Shown: positions 53,398 to 62,479, numbered from the stretch's first letter. The stretch: DNA of 64,000 bases from Pseudomonadota bacterium (GCA_023451735.1 JAEXYH010000007.1:33446-97445), one strand, 5' to 3'. Notes: generated by a model from the letters alone, not told the origin. Numbers and translations: made by a program.

Positions 53398-53946
53398 TTA
53401 CCGGACAGCCTGAATCGCGACGTCCGCTTTACGCCATAAGCCGACGCCCACATACCTGTGAGCTACCCCCGGTAAACGACCGATCGTCCCGGCCGGCATG
53501 ATAGTTCTTCCATGCAGCTCGCCGATCCGCCGCCATGAATCTTGTCCTCCGTCACGCATGCATCCGATCAGAGACAAAGCGATAGCGAGAGCTGTCGCGG
53601 TAGAACCACCCACCAAACCCCGGCGGCGTGTCGGCAATGACGCAACCGTCGCTGCCGCCCCGACGTCGCCGATGGATGGGGGTGCACCGAGGGCGACACG
53701 TAATTTGCTTGAAAGGGGCGCTACGCGCTTAGCAGCGCGTTTCAAAGCGTAGAGAGCCAGAATAACAAACAGGGCCATGAAGATAACGAGCAAAGCGGCC
53801 AAGGCACCGAAAGCCTCGAACAGTCCGTAGCGCATCTCAATCCAACGAAATCCTGCAGTCGCCCCTACCATCAGCGCCGCCATCGCAAAGATCGCGGCGG
53901 CGGCGTACAATCCTGCGGCCACGGCGTACGAAAGCACACGTGCCAC
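53398..53946 (-). CDS. Phage-holin-like (DUF1469-type) membrane protein
   Basis: A 182-residue protein with two N-terminal helices (AVAAGLYAAAAIFAMAALMV and FGALAALLVIFMALFVILAL), a basic cytosolic stretch and a third hydrophobic patch (ATALAIALSLIGC). The arrangement suits putative actinobacterial-holin-X/DUF1469 proteins. The last 50 residues are unlike that family and may reflect a shifted frame. GTG start. Confidence 0.65.
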   Translation of the reverse strand: MARVLSYAVAAGLYAAAAIFAMAALMVGATAGFRWIEMRYGLFEAFGALAALLVIFMALFVILALYALKRAAKRVAPLSSKLRVALGAPPSIGDVGAAATVASLPTRRRGLVGGSTATALAIALSLIGCMRDGGQDSWRRIGELHGRTIMPAGTIGRLPGVAHRYVGVGLWRKADVAIQAVR

Positions 53947-54026
53947 GACTTGATCGGTCTGATCCTAAATATATGACCCGGTAGCATGCTTACCGCGATC
54001 GATTTTATGGTTCAGCTCGTCCAGCA

Positions 54027-54251
54027 TCACCAGCGCCTTTTCGAAGCCCGTCCAATCAGAAATGCCGCGATCAATGCGGCCAAGGGTGCTTGTCGGACCA
54101 CTCGGCTCAGCGTATCGAGAGAATTGCCGGGTTTTCTTCCCTCCGTGATGGCATCGTTAATGGTTGCGGTAGCCGCTTTCACTCCGTCCGTTATCGTGGA
54201 TGTGAATTCGGCTAGTTGCTCGCGAGCGGTCGTGTTTTCTGAATCCGTCAT
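54027..54251 (-). CDS. Small tail-anchored stress-type protein
   Basis: A 74-residue protein with an amphipathic helical body (REQLAEFTSTITDGVKAATA) and a hydrophobic C-terminal segment (APLAALIAAFLIG) ending ASKRRW. This is the ElaB/YqjD-like layout, in which a C-terminal helix anchors the protein in the inner membrane. An EcfG-like element lies upstream at 54395-54419. Confidence 0.65.
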   Translation of the reverse strand: MTDSENTTAREQLAEFTSTITDGVKAATATINDAITEGRKPGNSLDTLSRVVRQAPLAALIAAFLIGRASKRRW

Positions 54252-54394
54252 CTTCCTTCCTCCTCTACTCGACCGGAATGTGTCGGACGTGGCCTACAGA
54301 ATACGCTTCCGATCTATTTTCGCCCCCAACTGCCGGCAGCACCCACTCATCAGACCATGCTACTTTGGCCTCCTCAGTATCCGATCGATCATGC

Positions 54395-54419
54395 AATGGC
54401 CGAACTTGATGCTCGTTCC
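54395..54419 (-). promoter_or_regulatory. EcfG-like promoter (CATT variant)
   Basis: On the minus strand GGAAC (54419-54415), 16 bases, then CATT (54398-54395). It points at the small tail-anchored protein gene about 145 bases downstream. Confidence 0.4.
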
Positions 54420-54464
54420 TGTCGCTTATCCAATTTTCGGCGATGGTTCGCTTGCAGCAGGCTT

Positions 54465-54806
54465 CTAACGCGCGCCACCGACCGTATCCGCAACCTCGGC
54501 GCCACGCGCGCCTAACGGTTTGCCGCCGCCTTCCGTGCTGTCCTGCGCGGTCTGGTGCTCAAGTTCGGAATTTAACTCTGCTCCGAACAGGACGACGATA
54601 GTGGACATCCGCATTATCAGTCCGATAGCCGCCCCGAGAGAGCCGTAGGTCGCATCGTAACCAGCGTAGTTGGCTAGATAGTACGAAAGAGCGGCAGAAC
54701 CGGTCAGCCATGCCACGGCAGCCAGCACGCTTCCTACGGAGACCCACTTCCACTTCGGAGTCTTGCGGGAAGGCCCTTTCGGAGAGTTGGGGCACGCGTT
54801 CGTCAC
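54465..54806 (-). pseudogene. Truncated YihY/BrkB family membrane protein
   Basis: The frame holds only the C-terminal quarter of a YihY/UPF0761 protein: WKWVSVGSVLAAVAWLTGSA, YLANYAGYDATYGSLGAAIG and VVLFGAELNSELEHQT. Intact members have about 300 residues and six helices; here the N-terminal helices are absent, and a GTG at 54806 opens the residual frame. Probably non-functional. Confidence 0.7.
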
Positions 54807-54914
54807 CTTAGGGGCCGCGCCCTATTTGCAGTGCTTGACCACGCGTTTATTGTCAGCCGCATCAATCGACACTCGGAGCTCTTAGACAAGCGCTGAGCTG
54901 AACGGATCGCGCAA

Positions 54915-56847
54915 ATGAAAGACCGCCCAATCCTTTTAACTGATATCGCCCAACACGACCGTTTCCAGATCCTCATCGACGCGGTGAAGGACTATGCCAT
55001 CTATCTGCTGGACGCGGACGGGAACATCGCCACGTGGAATACCGGGGCCCAGCGCTTCAAGGGCTACTCGGCTGAGGAAATCATCGGTCGGCACTTCTCG
55101 ATTTTCTATACGGAGGAGGACCGCGCCATCGGCCTTCCCGGTCGCGCGCTCGCCACTGCAGCGGCGGATGGCCGCTTTAAATCGGAGGGCTGGCGTCTTC
55201 GGAAGGACGGCTCGCGTTTTTGGACGCATGTAGTCATTGACCCTGTTTATGACCCGAACAATAACGTCATTGGGTTTGCGAAGATCACCCGCGACGTTTC
55301 GGAAAAGCGGGCGATCGACGAGGAGCTGTTGGCCAGCGAGCGGCGGTTCACCCTCCTCGTCCAGGGCGTCAAAGATTATGCGATCTACCTCGACCCGGAG
55401 GGGCACGTCACCAACTGGAATGCCGGCGCGCAGGCGATCAAAGGCTATACGGAAGCCGAGATAGTTGGGCGACATTTCTCGGTCTTCTACACCGAGGACG
55501 ACCGGTTAGCAGGAAAGCCAGCCGTGGCTCTCGCCACCGCGGTGCGGAACGGGAAATTCGAAGGCGAGGCCCAACGCGTCCGGAAATCGGGCGAGCGGTT
55601 TTGGGCGCACGTCCTGATCGATCCCATCCATGACGACGCCGGAAAGCTCGTCGGCTTCGCCAAGGTCACCAAGGACATCACCGAGCGCCGGTTGGCGCAA
55701 GAGGAGTTGGAGCGTTCCCGCGAGGCGTTGGCGCAGGCCCAGAAGCTGGAGGCGATCGGCCGACTGACCGGTGGGGTCGCGCACGATTTCAACAATCTGC
55801 TCACCGTAATTCGTGTCTCAGTCGACTTCCTGCAGCGCCCAAGCCTCTCGGAGGAAAAGCGCGCACGCTACGTGAAGGCGATCGCCGACACGACGAACAG
55901 AGCAACGGCCCTCACCGGCCAGTTGCTCGCATTTGCCCGGCGCCAACCGCTGACGCCTGAGATTTTCGACGTTGCCGCGAGAATCCGCGATCTGGATCAG
56001 ATCATGCGGACGACGGTGGGCGGGTTAGTGGATGTCCAGACGGACTTACCACCGAATGCCATCTCCATCGAAGCCGACCCGAGCCAGTTCGAGACGGCGG
56101 TTTTGAACATTCTGGTGAATGCCCGAGACGCGATGCCGGACGGTGGCTGTCACGATCATCGTATCGGCGGCCGATGCGGTGCCGGCTGTGCGAGGTCACG
56201 CCGCCGCAGACGGCAATTTCGTCGCGGTGAGCATTTCGGATTCGGAGACGGGCATGAACCCGGCCACGCTGACGAGGATATTCGAGCCTTTCTTCACGAC
56301 GAAGCCTGTCGACAAGGGCACCGGGCTTGGATTGAGCCAAGTTTACGGCTTCGCCAAGCAGTCGGGTGGCGAGATCGATGCGAAGAGCGAGCTCGGTATC
56401 GGTACGACCTTTACGCTCTATCTGCCCCGCTCCTCTGCGCGTGTTGCCGTCCCATCCGAAAGTCCCGATCCGATCACGACCGTACCGTTGCCCGCGCGTC
56501 GGATTCTGCTGGTGGAGGACAACGAAGCCGTCGGTTCTTTCGCCGCCGAACTGCTGCAGGAGCTTGGTCAGTCGGTCAAATGGGAGGGCGACGGGCAGAG
56601 CGCGTTAGAAGCTTTGCGACGAGAGAAGGGCGAGTTCGATCTCGTCTTTTCGGACGTAGTCATGCCGGGCATGACGGGCGTAGAACTCGCGCACAAGATC
56701 AAAGCCGAATGGCCCGGTCTAAAGGTCATCCTCACCAGCGGATACAGTCACGTCCTCGCCGACGAAGGAACTCACGGCTTCGAGCTATTGAAAAAGCCTT
56801 ATTCGATCGAAGGGCTGCTGACCGCACTTCGTCGAAATCATGTCTGA
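54915..56847 (+). pseudogene. Hybrid histidine kinase (PAS-PAS-HisKA-HATPase-REC), one frameshift
   Basis: The first frame gives two tandem PAS domains (each with NAGAQ/NTGAQ and GRHFSxFYTEEDR motifs) and HisKA with GGVAHDFNNLLTVIR. It then gives the HATPase N-box, NILVNARDAMPDGG. Near 56145 the frame changes, and the second frame continues VTIIVSAADAV, FEPFFTTKPVDKGTGLGLSQ and a receiver domain (VEDNEAV, VFSDVVMPGMTG, KKPYSIEG). The combined protein would be about 644 residues. In the first frame alone, read-through to 57140 is out of frame after the N-box. Confidence 0.87.
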
Positions 56848-56879
56848 TCCAGGTCGCAGTTGCCAAAAAACGTTGCCCG

Positions 56880-57125
56880 TCAAGCACCCTTCCCGTTGTC
56901 TTCGACCTTGGCGATCCACGTCTTGCGAAGAAGGTCCGCTTCGGCGCTCGTCCCTTCCAGCAGCTTACGAAAGGCTTTCACCGCACGTCTGAGGTGGCGA
57001 TGATCTTTCACGTTCCGAGATTTCCGAAGCCTCCTCAACGAAACGCGCGCCGTTTCAAGCGCATCCATGAGCTCATCGAGCGGCTTACGCTCGTCCGCCA
57101 TCTCGGTCTTTCCGGGAAGTGCCAT
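56880..57125 (-). CDS. Small charged helical protein
   Basis: An 81-residue protein with AAAAGGAGC before ATG 57125. It is strongly helical and charged (LMDALETARVSLRRLRKSRN, HRHLRRAVKAFRKLLEGTSA). It overlaps the end of the DUF3147-like gene by about 40 bases. Family unknown. Confidence 0.6.
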   Translation of the reverse strand: MALPGKTEMADERKPLDELMDALETARVSLRRLRKSRNVKDHRHLRRAVKAFRKLLEGTSAEADLLRKTWIAKVEDNGKGA

Positions 57126-57657
57126 CGTTGCTCCTTTTAGAACGGCGCGACAACATTGTCCCATCTGCAACGTTCCTGCCCCAACCTTTGTCCATGAGGT
57201 TTCCGTCTGAGCAGCGGCGTGCTCCGTCTTGGACCAACGTGCTTCTGCGCTTGTAAAGCGCCCAACAAAACGCTGCCGACATGCACCAACTCGCCGATGC
57301 AAGCCAGAGAGCGACGCCGGTCCCGCGCGACGCAAAAGCGTAGACGGTGAATGCAAACGCCAAGAGCGCCATCGCGCCAAGTGCTGCGCCTGCCGCGTCG
57401 AGCGCCGCTGCATCTCGGCCGCGACTTGTACCCCGCAGGCCCTTTTCACGTTTGTGGCGTCGCTCATGCGCGTCGACAAGGGTCGCGCTCGCGCACAGCA
57501 TCGCAGGGAAAGCCAGAAAAAGCCCTCCCACTTCCGGACCGCCGAACTGTGCCACTAGGCCCGTCATCACCGTTGCGGCGCCACCCAGAGCAAAACGGAC
57601 GATGTGCTCATACCATCGTCCTTCCTTCAGGGACTCGATTCTGGCCCTCACCATCAT
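57085..57657 (-). CDS. DUF3147-like membrane protein
   Basis: A 190-residue protein with four hydrophobic helices, including WYEHIVRFALGGAATVMTGL, VGGLFLAFPAMLCASATLVD and ALGAMALLAFAFTVYAF. The pattern suits the DUF3147 superfamily of small integral-membrane proteins. The C-terminal 45 residues (from about GARRCSDGN) are unlike the rest and overlap the next gene, so the reading frame may be shifted there. Its ATG overlaps the stop of the preceding gene (ATGA). Confidence 0.65.
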   Translation of the reverse strand: MMVRARIESLKEGRWYEHIVRFALGGAATVMTGLVAQFGGPEVGGLFLAFPAMLCASATLVDAHERRHKREKGLRGTSRGRDAAALDAAGAALGAMALLAFAFTVYAFASRGTGVALWLASASWCMSAAFCWALYKRRSTLVQDGARRCSDGNLMDKGWGRNVADGTMLSRRSKRSNDGTSRKDRDGGRA

Positions 57658-57994
57658 GCGAGGAACACTCCGAAAAGTCCGAAAGAGACAGCGAGCCAGA
57701 TCGAGAGGCAGGCAAGCGCCGCAGCTCCAACAGAAAATTTCGATTTCATGAGAAGATGGACCATCGCCAAACTGAAGACTATCAGCGCCGTCGCACCCGC
57801 CATCATGGATTTGGCTTCCGTTGTCACGTACTCGGGTCCGTGAGCGAACCCCGCAAGCGAAAGGCTCACTACGCGATCGATGGCGCGGCGCCGAATAGGT
57901 CTGCGAAGGACTGCGGTCGGAGCACGTCGCCGATAAGTGCGAAAACCGACACTACGGCGCCGCCCGCGATTAATCGGACGAGATATTCACCCAT
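57654..57994 (-). pseudogene. DUF3147 family membrane protein, one frameshift
   Basis: ATG 57994 opens MGEYLVRLIAGGAVVSVFAL and VLRPQSFADLFGAAPSIA, where a TAG interrupts at 57871-57869. Restoring one base continues in the next frame with VSLSLAGFAHGPEYVTTEAK and MVHLLMKSKFSVGAAALACL, ending at 57654. The combined 113 residues match DUF3147 with four helices. The start overlaps the PAP2 stop, suggesting an operon with it. Confidence 0.7.
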
Positions 57995-58553
57995 CGCCAC
58001 CGGCCCCGGGGTAGCCTGTCAGGCGTCGAAGCAGCCGATCAAGCGCGAAACCTCCGACGAATCCCACGACAACGTCGCTCGTCCAATGGGCGAGGATGCC
58101 GATGCGGATCAGGGACAGGCCTAACGACGTGGTCCATCCCAAAGTCTTGGCGGGCTGGGAAAAGTCACATGCGGCGGAAGCCAGAGCGCCCATATGCACC
58201 GCGTGACCTGACGGGAACGCGTCCTCTGCTTTACCAGACAACGGAACGCCGTGCATGTGAGCAATGGCGGTGAGCCGATCCGGCCGGCGTTGGTTGAACA
58301 GGTGCTTCAGCAGATGAGGGATCACACCGGACGCTACAGACAGCGCCAGAAGATGGTTTCCCGTTGTCCGTCGCCGGCGCGGACCGCTCCGGCTCGCGAT
58401 CCAATAAATGGCCGCCGCGGCAATTAGCAGGTGCTCGTCAGCGCCCCAAGTGACGGCGGATGAGACCTCTTCGATCGGAGGGCGGGTGTGTCGGGCGACT
58501 GCGTCGGCGAGCGCCTGGTCGATGTCGGTAGGTGGCACGCGTATCGGAAACAT
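57987..58553 (-). CDS. PAP2-family phosphatase
   Basis: A 188-residue membrane phosphatase. The three catalytic motifs are visible: KHLFNQRRPDR (KxxxxxxRP), FPSGHAVHMG (PSGH) and RIGILAHWTSDVVVG (Rx5HxxxD). Such enzymes dephosphorylate lipid phosphates such as undecaprenyl pyrophosphate or phosphatidate. An EcfG-like GGAAC-N16-GGTT element lies about 30 bases upstream. It heads an operon with two DUF3147 genes. Confidence 0.85.
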   Translation of the reverse strand: MFPIRVPPTDIDQALADAVARHTRPPIEEVSSAVTWGADEHLLIAAAAIYWIASRSGPRRRRTTGNHLLALSVASGVIPHLLKHLFNQRRPDRLTAIAHMHGVPLSGKAEDAFPSGHAVHMGALASAACDFSQPAKTLGWTTSLGLSLIRIGILAHWTSDVVVGFVGGFALDRLLRRLTGYPGAGGDG

Positions 58554-59130
58554 GGCTTTCGGACTTCATGGAATTGCACAAAAACCGCGATTCGCCTTCC
58601 ATGTTCCCAACGCGCGTGCGCGGCCGAGCGATCCGAGCCCAGTGAGGCGTCGCCCGACGGAGCCATATGGCGCCGATCGCGCCTGTCATCCAATACCCAG
58701 CAGGCGCCTACGGCCGTCGGTCGACCAAACAAACCGGGATGCCGGCATGCGAGGGTCGAGACTCCGTGAGGAATGATTTGGACAACGCCAAGAAGCAAGG
58801 TTTTGGACGGACGTTAGAGCGGTCCGTGCTGCGAAGTCACCAAGGCCCACTCACAAGTGAATAAAAGGCAAGCGGCCCATGTCTCACGCCAACATTTCGC
58901 TTGCTCAGATTCTCCGATGAACACAAACGTCCTCGTCGTGCGCTATAGCTATATCCCATCTCCGCCTGCTCCCAGTGGCTCGAGCCTGCCGTGATTTATT
59001 TCATCCTGGCCATCGCCGTGATAGAGCTTGAAGCGCTGTCACATCGAGCCCAAGTTTTGCGCTGGTTGAGAGGTTCCGCACGCTGCATAACGTGAACCTT
59101 CCTGGATCGCCGCTCCGTGTTGATACGCGT
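58554..59130. other. Gap without a recognised gene
   Basis: About 580 bases. Apart from the promoter-like element at 58583-58607 nothing is supported; frames on both strands lack motif or start evidence. Confidence 0.35.
58583..58607 (-). promoter_or_regulatory. EcfG-like promoter (GGTT variant)
   Basis: On the minus strand GGAAC (58607-58603), 16 bases, then GGTT (58586-58583), one mismatch from consensus, ending 29 bases before the PAP2 start. Confidence 0.45.
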
Positions 59131-59708
59131 TTACAGGATGGCCTCCATAAGACCTAGTTCGCGCGCCTCGCTCGCCTCTAGATACCAATTGCTCGGCGCT
59201 TTTGCCAACACATCTTCCATCGGCACCTGCGATCCTCGGACTAGATTCTGGAATCCCTCGTTTTGAATCGCGATCGAGCACTCGATCTCGTTGAGCGTGG
59301 CCCGTACGGTCGCCAGGCAAGTCGTGAGAGGCCCATCGATAGTTAAAGTCTTCGAAAGTTTGCGCTCGTGGATCATCAGACGGCTCCCGCGAGTGACGTA
59401 GCGGTTCTCCCGGACAAAAAGCTCATAAACGTTACGCCGGCAGAGTAGATCGCGGCCTTCCCTAAAAAGACGTATCTCCGATCGGGAGCCAATTCGCTGT
59501 TGAACCGGATGTCCTCTCCCATCATGCGCGCGACCTCCGGGTCGCCGCCCAACGTCGACAATTCGCAAACGACAAGGATTCTTTCTCCCGTCTGGTCGAG
59601 CTGTTGGCGGAAACTCCGATACATGTCGTAGTCGACTACGCCGGAGAGCATGACGGCCGGTGAACGGAAGTCTACGGCCTTGAGGTCGGCATTCGGCATC
59701 GTGGACAT
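59131..59708 (-). pseudogene. ClpP-like serine protease-fold protein, one frameshift
   Basis: The first frame gives FRSPAVMLSGVVDYDMYRSF, the VCELSTLGGDPEVARMMGED segment and IYSAGVTFMSF. In the second frame FVRENRYVTRGSRLMIHERK and NWYLEASEARELGLMEAIL complete a ClpP/crotonase-like protein of about 190 residues. The break is in a run of five T (five A on the plus strand) near 59425; one more T restores the frame. The SAG element carries the likely nucleophile serine. Confidence 0.7.
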
Positions 59709-59832
59709 CCTTCATTGTTCTGCTTGCGAGCCAACCGGCACCAATATTTTCCATACAAGGATCGGACCGACTAAGGCCGACGCTTTGCTTTCCGGATGCG
59801 CCAATCGATTAAACGTTTCGTATCTAGAGGAC

Positions 59833-59857
59833 GGAACCGAGCATGTTCAAAGATGTT
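59833..59857 (+). promoter_or_regulatory. EcfG-like promoter (TGTT variant)
   Basis: GGAAC at 59833-59837, 16 bases, then TGTT at 59854-59857, one mismatch from consensus, 33 bases before the exported protein start at 59891. Confidence 0.45.
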
Positions 59858-59890
59858 GGAACAGCCTGTCACCAACATGTGAGGATTTGC

Positions 59891-60208
59891 ATGAAACCGA
59901 TCTCTAGTCTCATCGTAGCCGTCTCCCTGCTCGCGTCTGGAGCGGCTTTCGCGCAGAACCCGCCAGCCAAGGACGGACCGAACAACAGCGCCGTCAACAC
60001 CGAGCAGAAAAACTCCAACGCACCGGTCGCCGGCCGCAACTCCTTCACGGAAAGCCAGGCGAAGTCTGCCATTGAGAAGGCCGGCTACGCCAACGTGACG
60101 GAGCTGAAGAAGGACGACAATGGCGTATGGCGCGGTAAGGCCTCCAAGAGTGGCACGACAACTGGCATCAGCGTCGATTTCCAGGGCAACGTGAACGCGG
60201 CCAAGTAA
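59891..60208 (+). CDS. Small exported PepSY-like protein
   Basis: A 105-residue secreted protein. The signal peptide ends SGAAFA. The C-terminal half (FTESQAKSAIEKAGYANVTE and LKKDDNGVWRGKASKSGTT) is PepSY-like, a fold that usually binds or inhibits periplasmic proteins. GAGGA precedes ATG 59891. It is 12 bases ahead of the general-stress protein gene and likely cotranscribed with it. Confidence 0.8.
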   Translation: MKPISSLIVAVSLLASGAAFAQNPPAKDGPNNSAVNTEQKNSNAPVAGRNSFTESQAKSAIEKAGYANVTELKKDDNGVWRGKASKSGTTTGISVDFQGNVNAAK

Positions 60209-60220
60209 GGGAGAAGCAAC

Positions 60221-60823
60221 ATGACAACGACCATTTCTCGTTTGTACGACAACTACTCCGACGCCCAAGCCGCCGTGACGAAGCTCGAGGCTGCTGGCGT
60301 TCCTCACTCCGACATCAGCATCGTCGCAAACAACTCGGACGGCTGGTTCGACGGCAAGAAGGACCGCGACGGCGACGGCGTTGATGACCGTGCAGAAGCG
60401 GCGGGCGCCGGTGCTGGCGTCGGCGCCGGCCTCGGCGGTGCTGCAGGCCTGCTTGCCGGCCTTGGCCTGCTTGCCATCCCCGGTCTCGGACCGGTTGTCG
60501 CGGCTGGCTGGCTGGCTGCGACGGCGGTTGGGGCTGCTGCGGGCGCAGCGACGGGCGGTCTTGTCGGTGCACTCACCCAGGCCGGCGTATCGGACGATGA
60601 AGCTCCGCTTTATGCCGAAGGCGTCCGTCGTGGTGGTTCATTGGTGACCGCCAAGGTTGCTGATGGCGACAAGGCCCGTTTGGAAGCCATTCTCGACACC
60701 TCCTCAGTGAATCTACGCGACCGCAGCGCCGCCTGGCAGAAGAGCGGTTGGACCGGGTATGATCCGGCCAGCCAGCCCTATGGCGCCGATGAGGTCCGTA
60801 AGGAGCGGACTCTGTATCGCTAA
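60221..60823 (+). CDS. General-stress-type protein with Gly/Ala membrane region
   Basis: A 200-residue protein. The N-terminal domain (YDNYSDAQAAVTKLEAAGVP) is of the general-stress-protein 17M type. A DRDGDGVDD acidic loop precedes a 70-residue Gly/Ala-rich hydrophobic region (GLLAGLGLLAIPGLGPVVAA). The C-terminal part repeats the heat-induced stress domain (AEGVRRGGSLVTAKVADGD). Similar proteins are strongly induced by the general stress response in this group. AGGGAGAAGCAAC precedes the ATG. Confidence 0.85.
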   Translation: MTTTISRLYDNYSDAQAAVTKLEAAGVPHSDISIVANNSDGWFDGKKDRDGDGVDDRAEAAGAGAGVGAGLGGAAGLLAGLGLLAIPGLGPVVAAGWLAATAVGAAAGAATGGLVGALTQAGVSDDEAPLYAEGVRRGGSLVTAKVADGDKARLEAILDTSSVNLRDRSAAWQKSGWTGYDPASQPYGADEVRKERTLYR

Positions 60824-60830
60824 GCTACGA

Positions 60831-60856
60831 TGGCCCGCTTCGGCGGGCCATTTTTT
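60831..60856 (+). terminator. Rho-independent terminator
   Basis: A perfect 8-bp stem (tggcccgc / gcgggcca) with a stable ttcg tetraloop is followed by TTTTTT, ending the 59891-60823 operon. Confidence 0.93.
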
Positions 60857-60886
60857 CGGCATTGGCAAACATGTTGTGGAGGGGCG

Positions 60887-61648
60887 GTGGTACGGGCTGC
60901 ACGACATGTGGGGACGGCCGGGTGGTCGATCCCCGCAGTACAATCCAGCGACTTCCCATCGGAGGGGAGTCATCTGGAACGCTATGCATCCCGCCTTAAT
61001 GCAGTCGAGATCAATTCTTCGTCCTCCCGATCCCACCGACGGGCGACTTACGCCAAATGGGCGGGGACCGTGGGACCCACTTTTCGTTTCTCCGTGAAGG
61101 TCCCCAAAGCCATTACACACGACAATGGCTTAGTTGGTACTGCCGAGCTACTGAAAAACTTCGCTGAAGAAATCTCTGGCCTAGGTAACAAGCTGGACGT
61201 CGTACTTGTACAACTCCCGCCGAAGCTCGCTTTCGACGCGGATATCGCTCGCAAGTTCTTCGATCAAGCGCATAAGATCCTGCCTGCAGCTATCGCCGTG
61301 GAGCCCCGTCATCCGAGTTGGTTCAACGGGGATACGAACGCATTCCTCGAAAAGGTGCGCGTCGCTCGCGTGGCCGCCCACCCGGTGCTTCACGGCAATG
61401 GGGAGCCGGGAGGGTGGGACGGTTTGACCTACTATCGTTTGCACGGCGCGCCGAAGACGTACTATTCCAACTACGACGAAGAAGCGCTTGATCGCATCGC
61501 AGAACGGCTGAATCAGGCTCCTCCGGTCACAAGTTGGTGCATTTTTGACAACACCGCAGCAGGAGCCGCTACGGGAAACGCCTTGTCGATCACGGGTGCT
61601 TTGAAAGCTGCGGCGGGAGAAGGACGGGAATGGGGACGCAGTGTTTAG
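60887..61648 (+). CDS. DUF72 family protein
   Basis: A 253-residue TIM-barrel-like protein of the DUF72/YecE family. Landmarks are VGTAGWSIP near the start, YASRLNAVEINSS, FRFSVKVPKAITHD, LVQLPPKLAFD, VEPRHPSWF and YYRLHGAPKTYYS. Function is unknown. GTG 60887 with GGAGGGG just upstream is the most likely start; the ORF is open upstream to 60830, inside the terminator. Confidence 0.88.
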   Translation: MVRAARHVGTAGWSIPAVQSSDFPSEGSHLERYASRLNAVEINSSSSRSHRRATYAKWAGTVGPTFRFSVKVPKAITHDNGLVGTAELLKNFAEEISGLGNKLDVVLVQLPPKLAFDADIARKFFDQAHKILPAAIAVEPRHPSWFNGDTNAFLEKVRVARVAAHPVLHGNGEPGGWDGLTYYRLHGAPKTYYSNYDEEALDRIAERLNQAPPVTSWCIFDNTAAGAATGNALSITGALKAAAGEGREWGRSV

Positions 61649-61765
61649 AGGAGTGGCATTGCGCGGCAGTCCGTGCAGCGGAGCATACTAGAGCGAATGT
61701 CTCAGTGCCCGAAGTGCCCTCGCCATCGGAGCTGTACAAGGCGGCCGGAATATGAGGACACAAGC

Positions 61766-62026
61766 TTACCAGCGACGGTTCGGAGTGATCCACAGAGCTG
61801 CAGCCTCCACGTGTTGAGCTTTGGCCTCTGCCTCTTCAGCGGAAGCGATCAGTCGCGCTTTAGCGGCCTTCTCAGGCATCAGCTCGGCATCGTCACGCAG
61901 GCGCGCTGCCATGTCTCTCAAGCTCGCCGGGTCGGGCTGGAGATCTAACCTCCCCTGGGCAGGCGCTGCCGATATCGGCGCATCGACGCCAGCAATGACC
62001 GTGCTCCTTCTTTCCACCTTGACCAA
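61766..62026 (-). CDS. Small helical hypothetical protein
   Basis: An 86-residue protein starting at TTG 62026 with GGAGTGATAG upstream. The core LQPDPASLRDMAARLRDDAE and ASAEEAEAKAQHVEAA forms charged helices. It resembles the protein at 62769-62942, which suggests a small paralogous family. Function unknown. Confidence 0.6.
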   Translation of the reverse strand: MVKVERRSTVIAGVDAPISAAPAQGRLDLQPDPASLRDMAARLRDDAELMPEKAAKARLIASAEEAEAKAQHVEAAALWITPNRRW

Positions 62027-62182
62027 CTATCACTCCGATGAAATGGCGGGTTCGGGTCCCGCCCCGGGCTGGGGGGCTGAGTAAGGACGGGACCGTTCCC
62101 GCGGTCGACGATCTCGCCGGATCGCCGGCGCGCGGATCAAGCATCTGCTGGCCGTCTCGTTCCTTTTGCAGTGGCTGTGCTG

Positions 62183-62207
62183 GGAACGACGCGCGCAAGC
62201 GATCATT
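62183..62207 (+). promoter_or_regulatory. EcfG-like promoter (CATT variant)
   Basis: GGAAC at 62183-62187, 16 bases, then CATT at 62204-62207, one mismatch from consensus, 23 bases before the small hydrophilic protein gene. Confidence 0.5.
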
Positions 62208-62230
62208 GGAGCCTCGAAAGCGAGGCACCC

Positions 62231-62479
62231 ATGGCGAACGACATGCACACCGACGGCCGCGACACCCGGAACGGCACCTACGATGCAATCTCTCCGTCTG
62301 GCAAGGAGCAGCCGGGCCTTCAGGTTCGCGAGAATCCCACGCCGCACGAAGGTGTTCAGCATGGCGCAGACGTTCGTAGCGAGCCCATGCCGGGCACTGA
62401 GGATCCGATCCCCGAGGGCCTGCTTCGCGAGCGTAAGGGGCCGCTCAACGCGCAAACCGGACGTCGCCCTACGGATTGA
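62231..62479 (+). CDS. Small hydrophilic disordered protein
   Basis: An 82-residue protein rich in Gly, Pro, Asp, Glu, Arg and Thr, with no hydrophobic segment (NDMHTDGRDTRNGTYDAISP; LLRERKGPLNAQTGRRPTD). Its composition is hydrophilin-like, as for 41393-41581, and like that gene it follows a GGAAC-N16 element. A desiccation or stress role is possible. Confidence 0.65.
   Translation: MANDMHTDGRDTRNGTYDAISPSGKEQPGLQVRENPTPHEGVQHGADVRSEPMPGTEDPIPEGLLRERKGPLNAQTGRRPTD

Noticed and set aside
56145..57140. C-terminal part of the 741-codon frame of the hybrid kinase
   Set aside because: After the frameshift it is out of frame with the true HATPase and receiver sequence and reads as low-complexity Arg-rich peptide.
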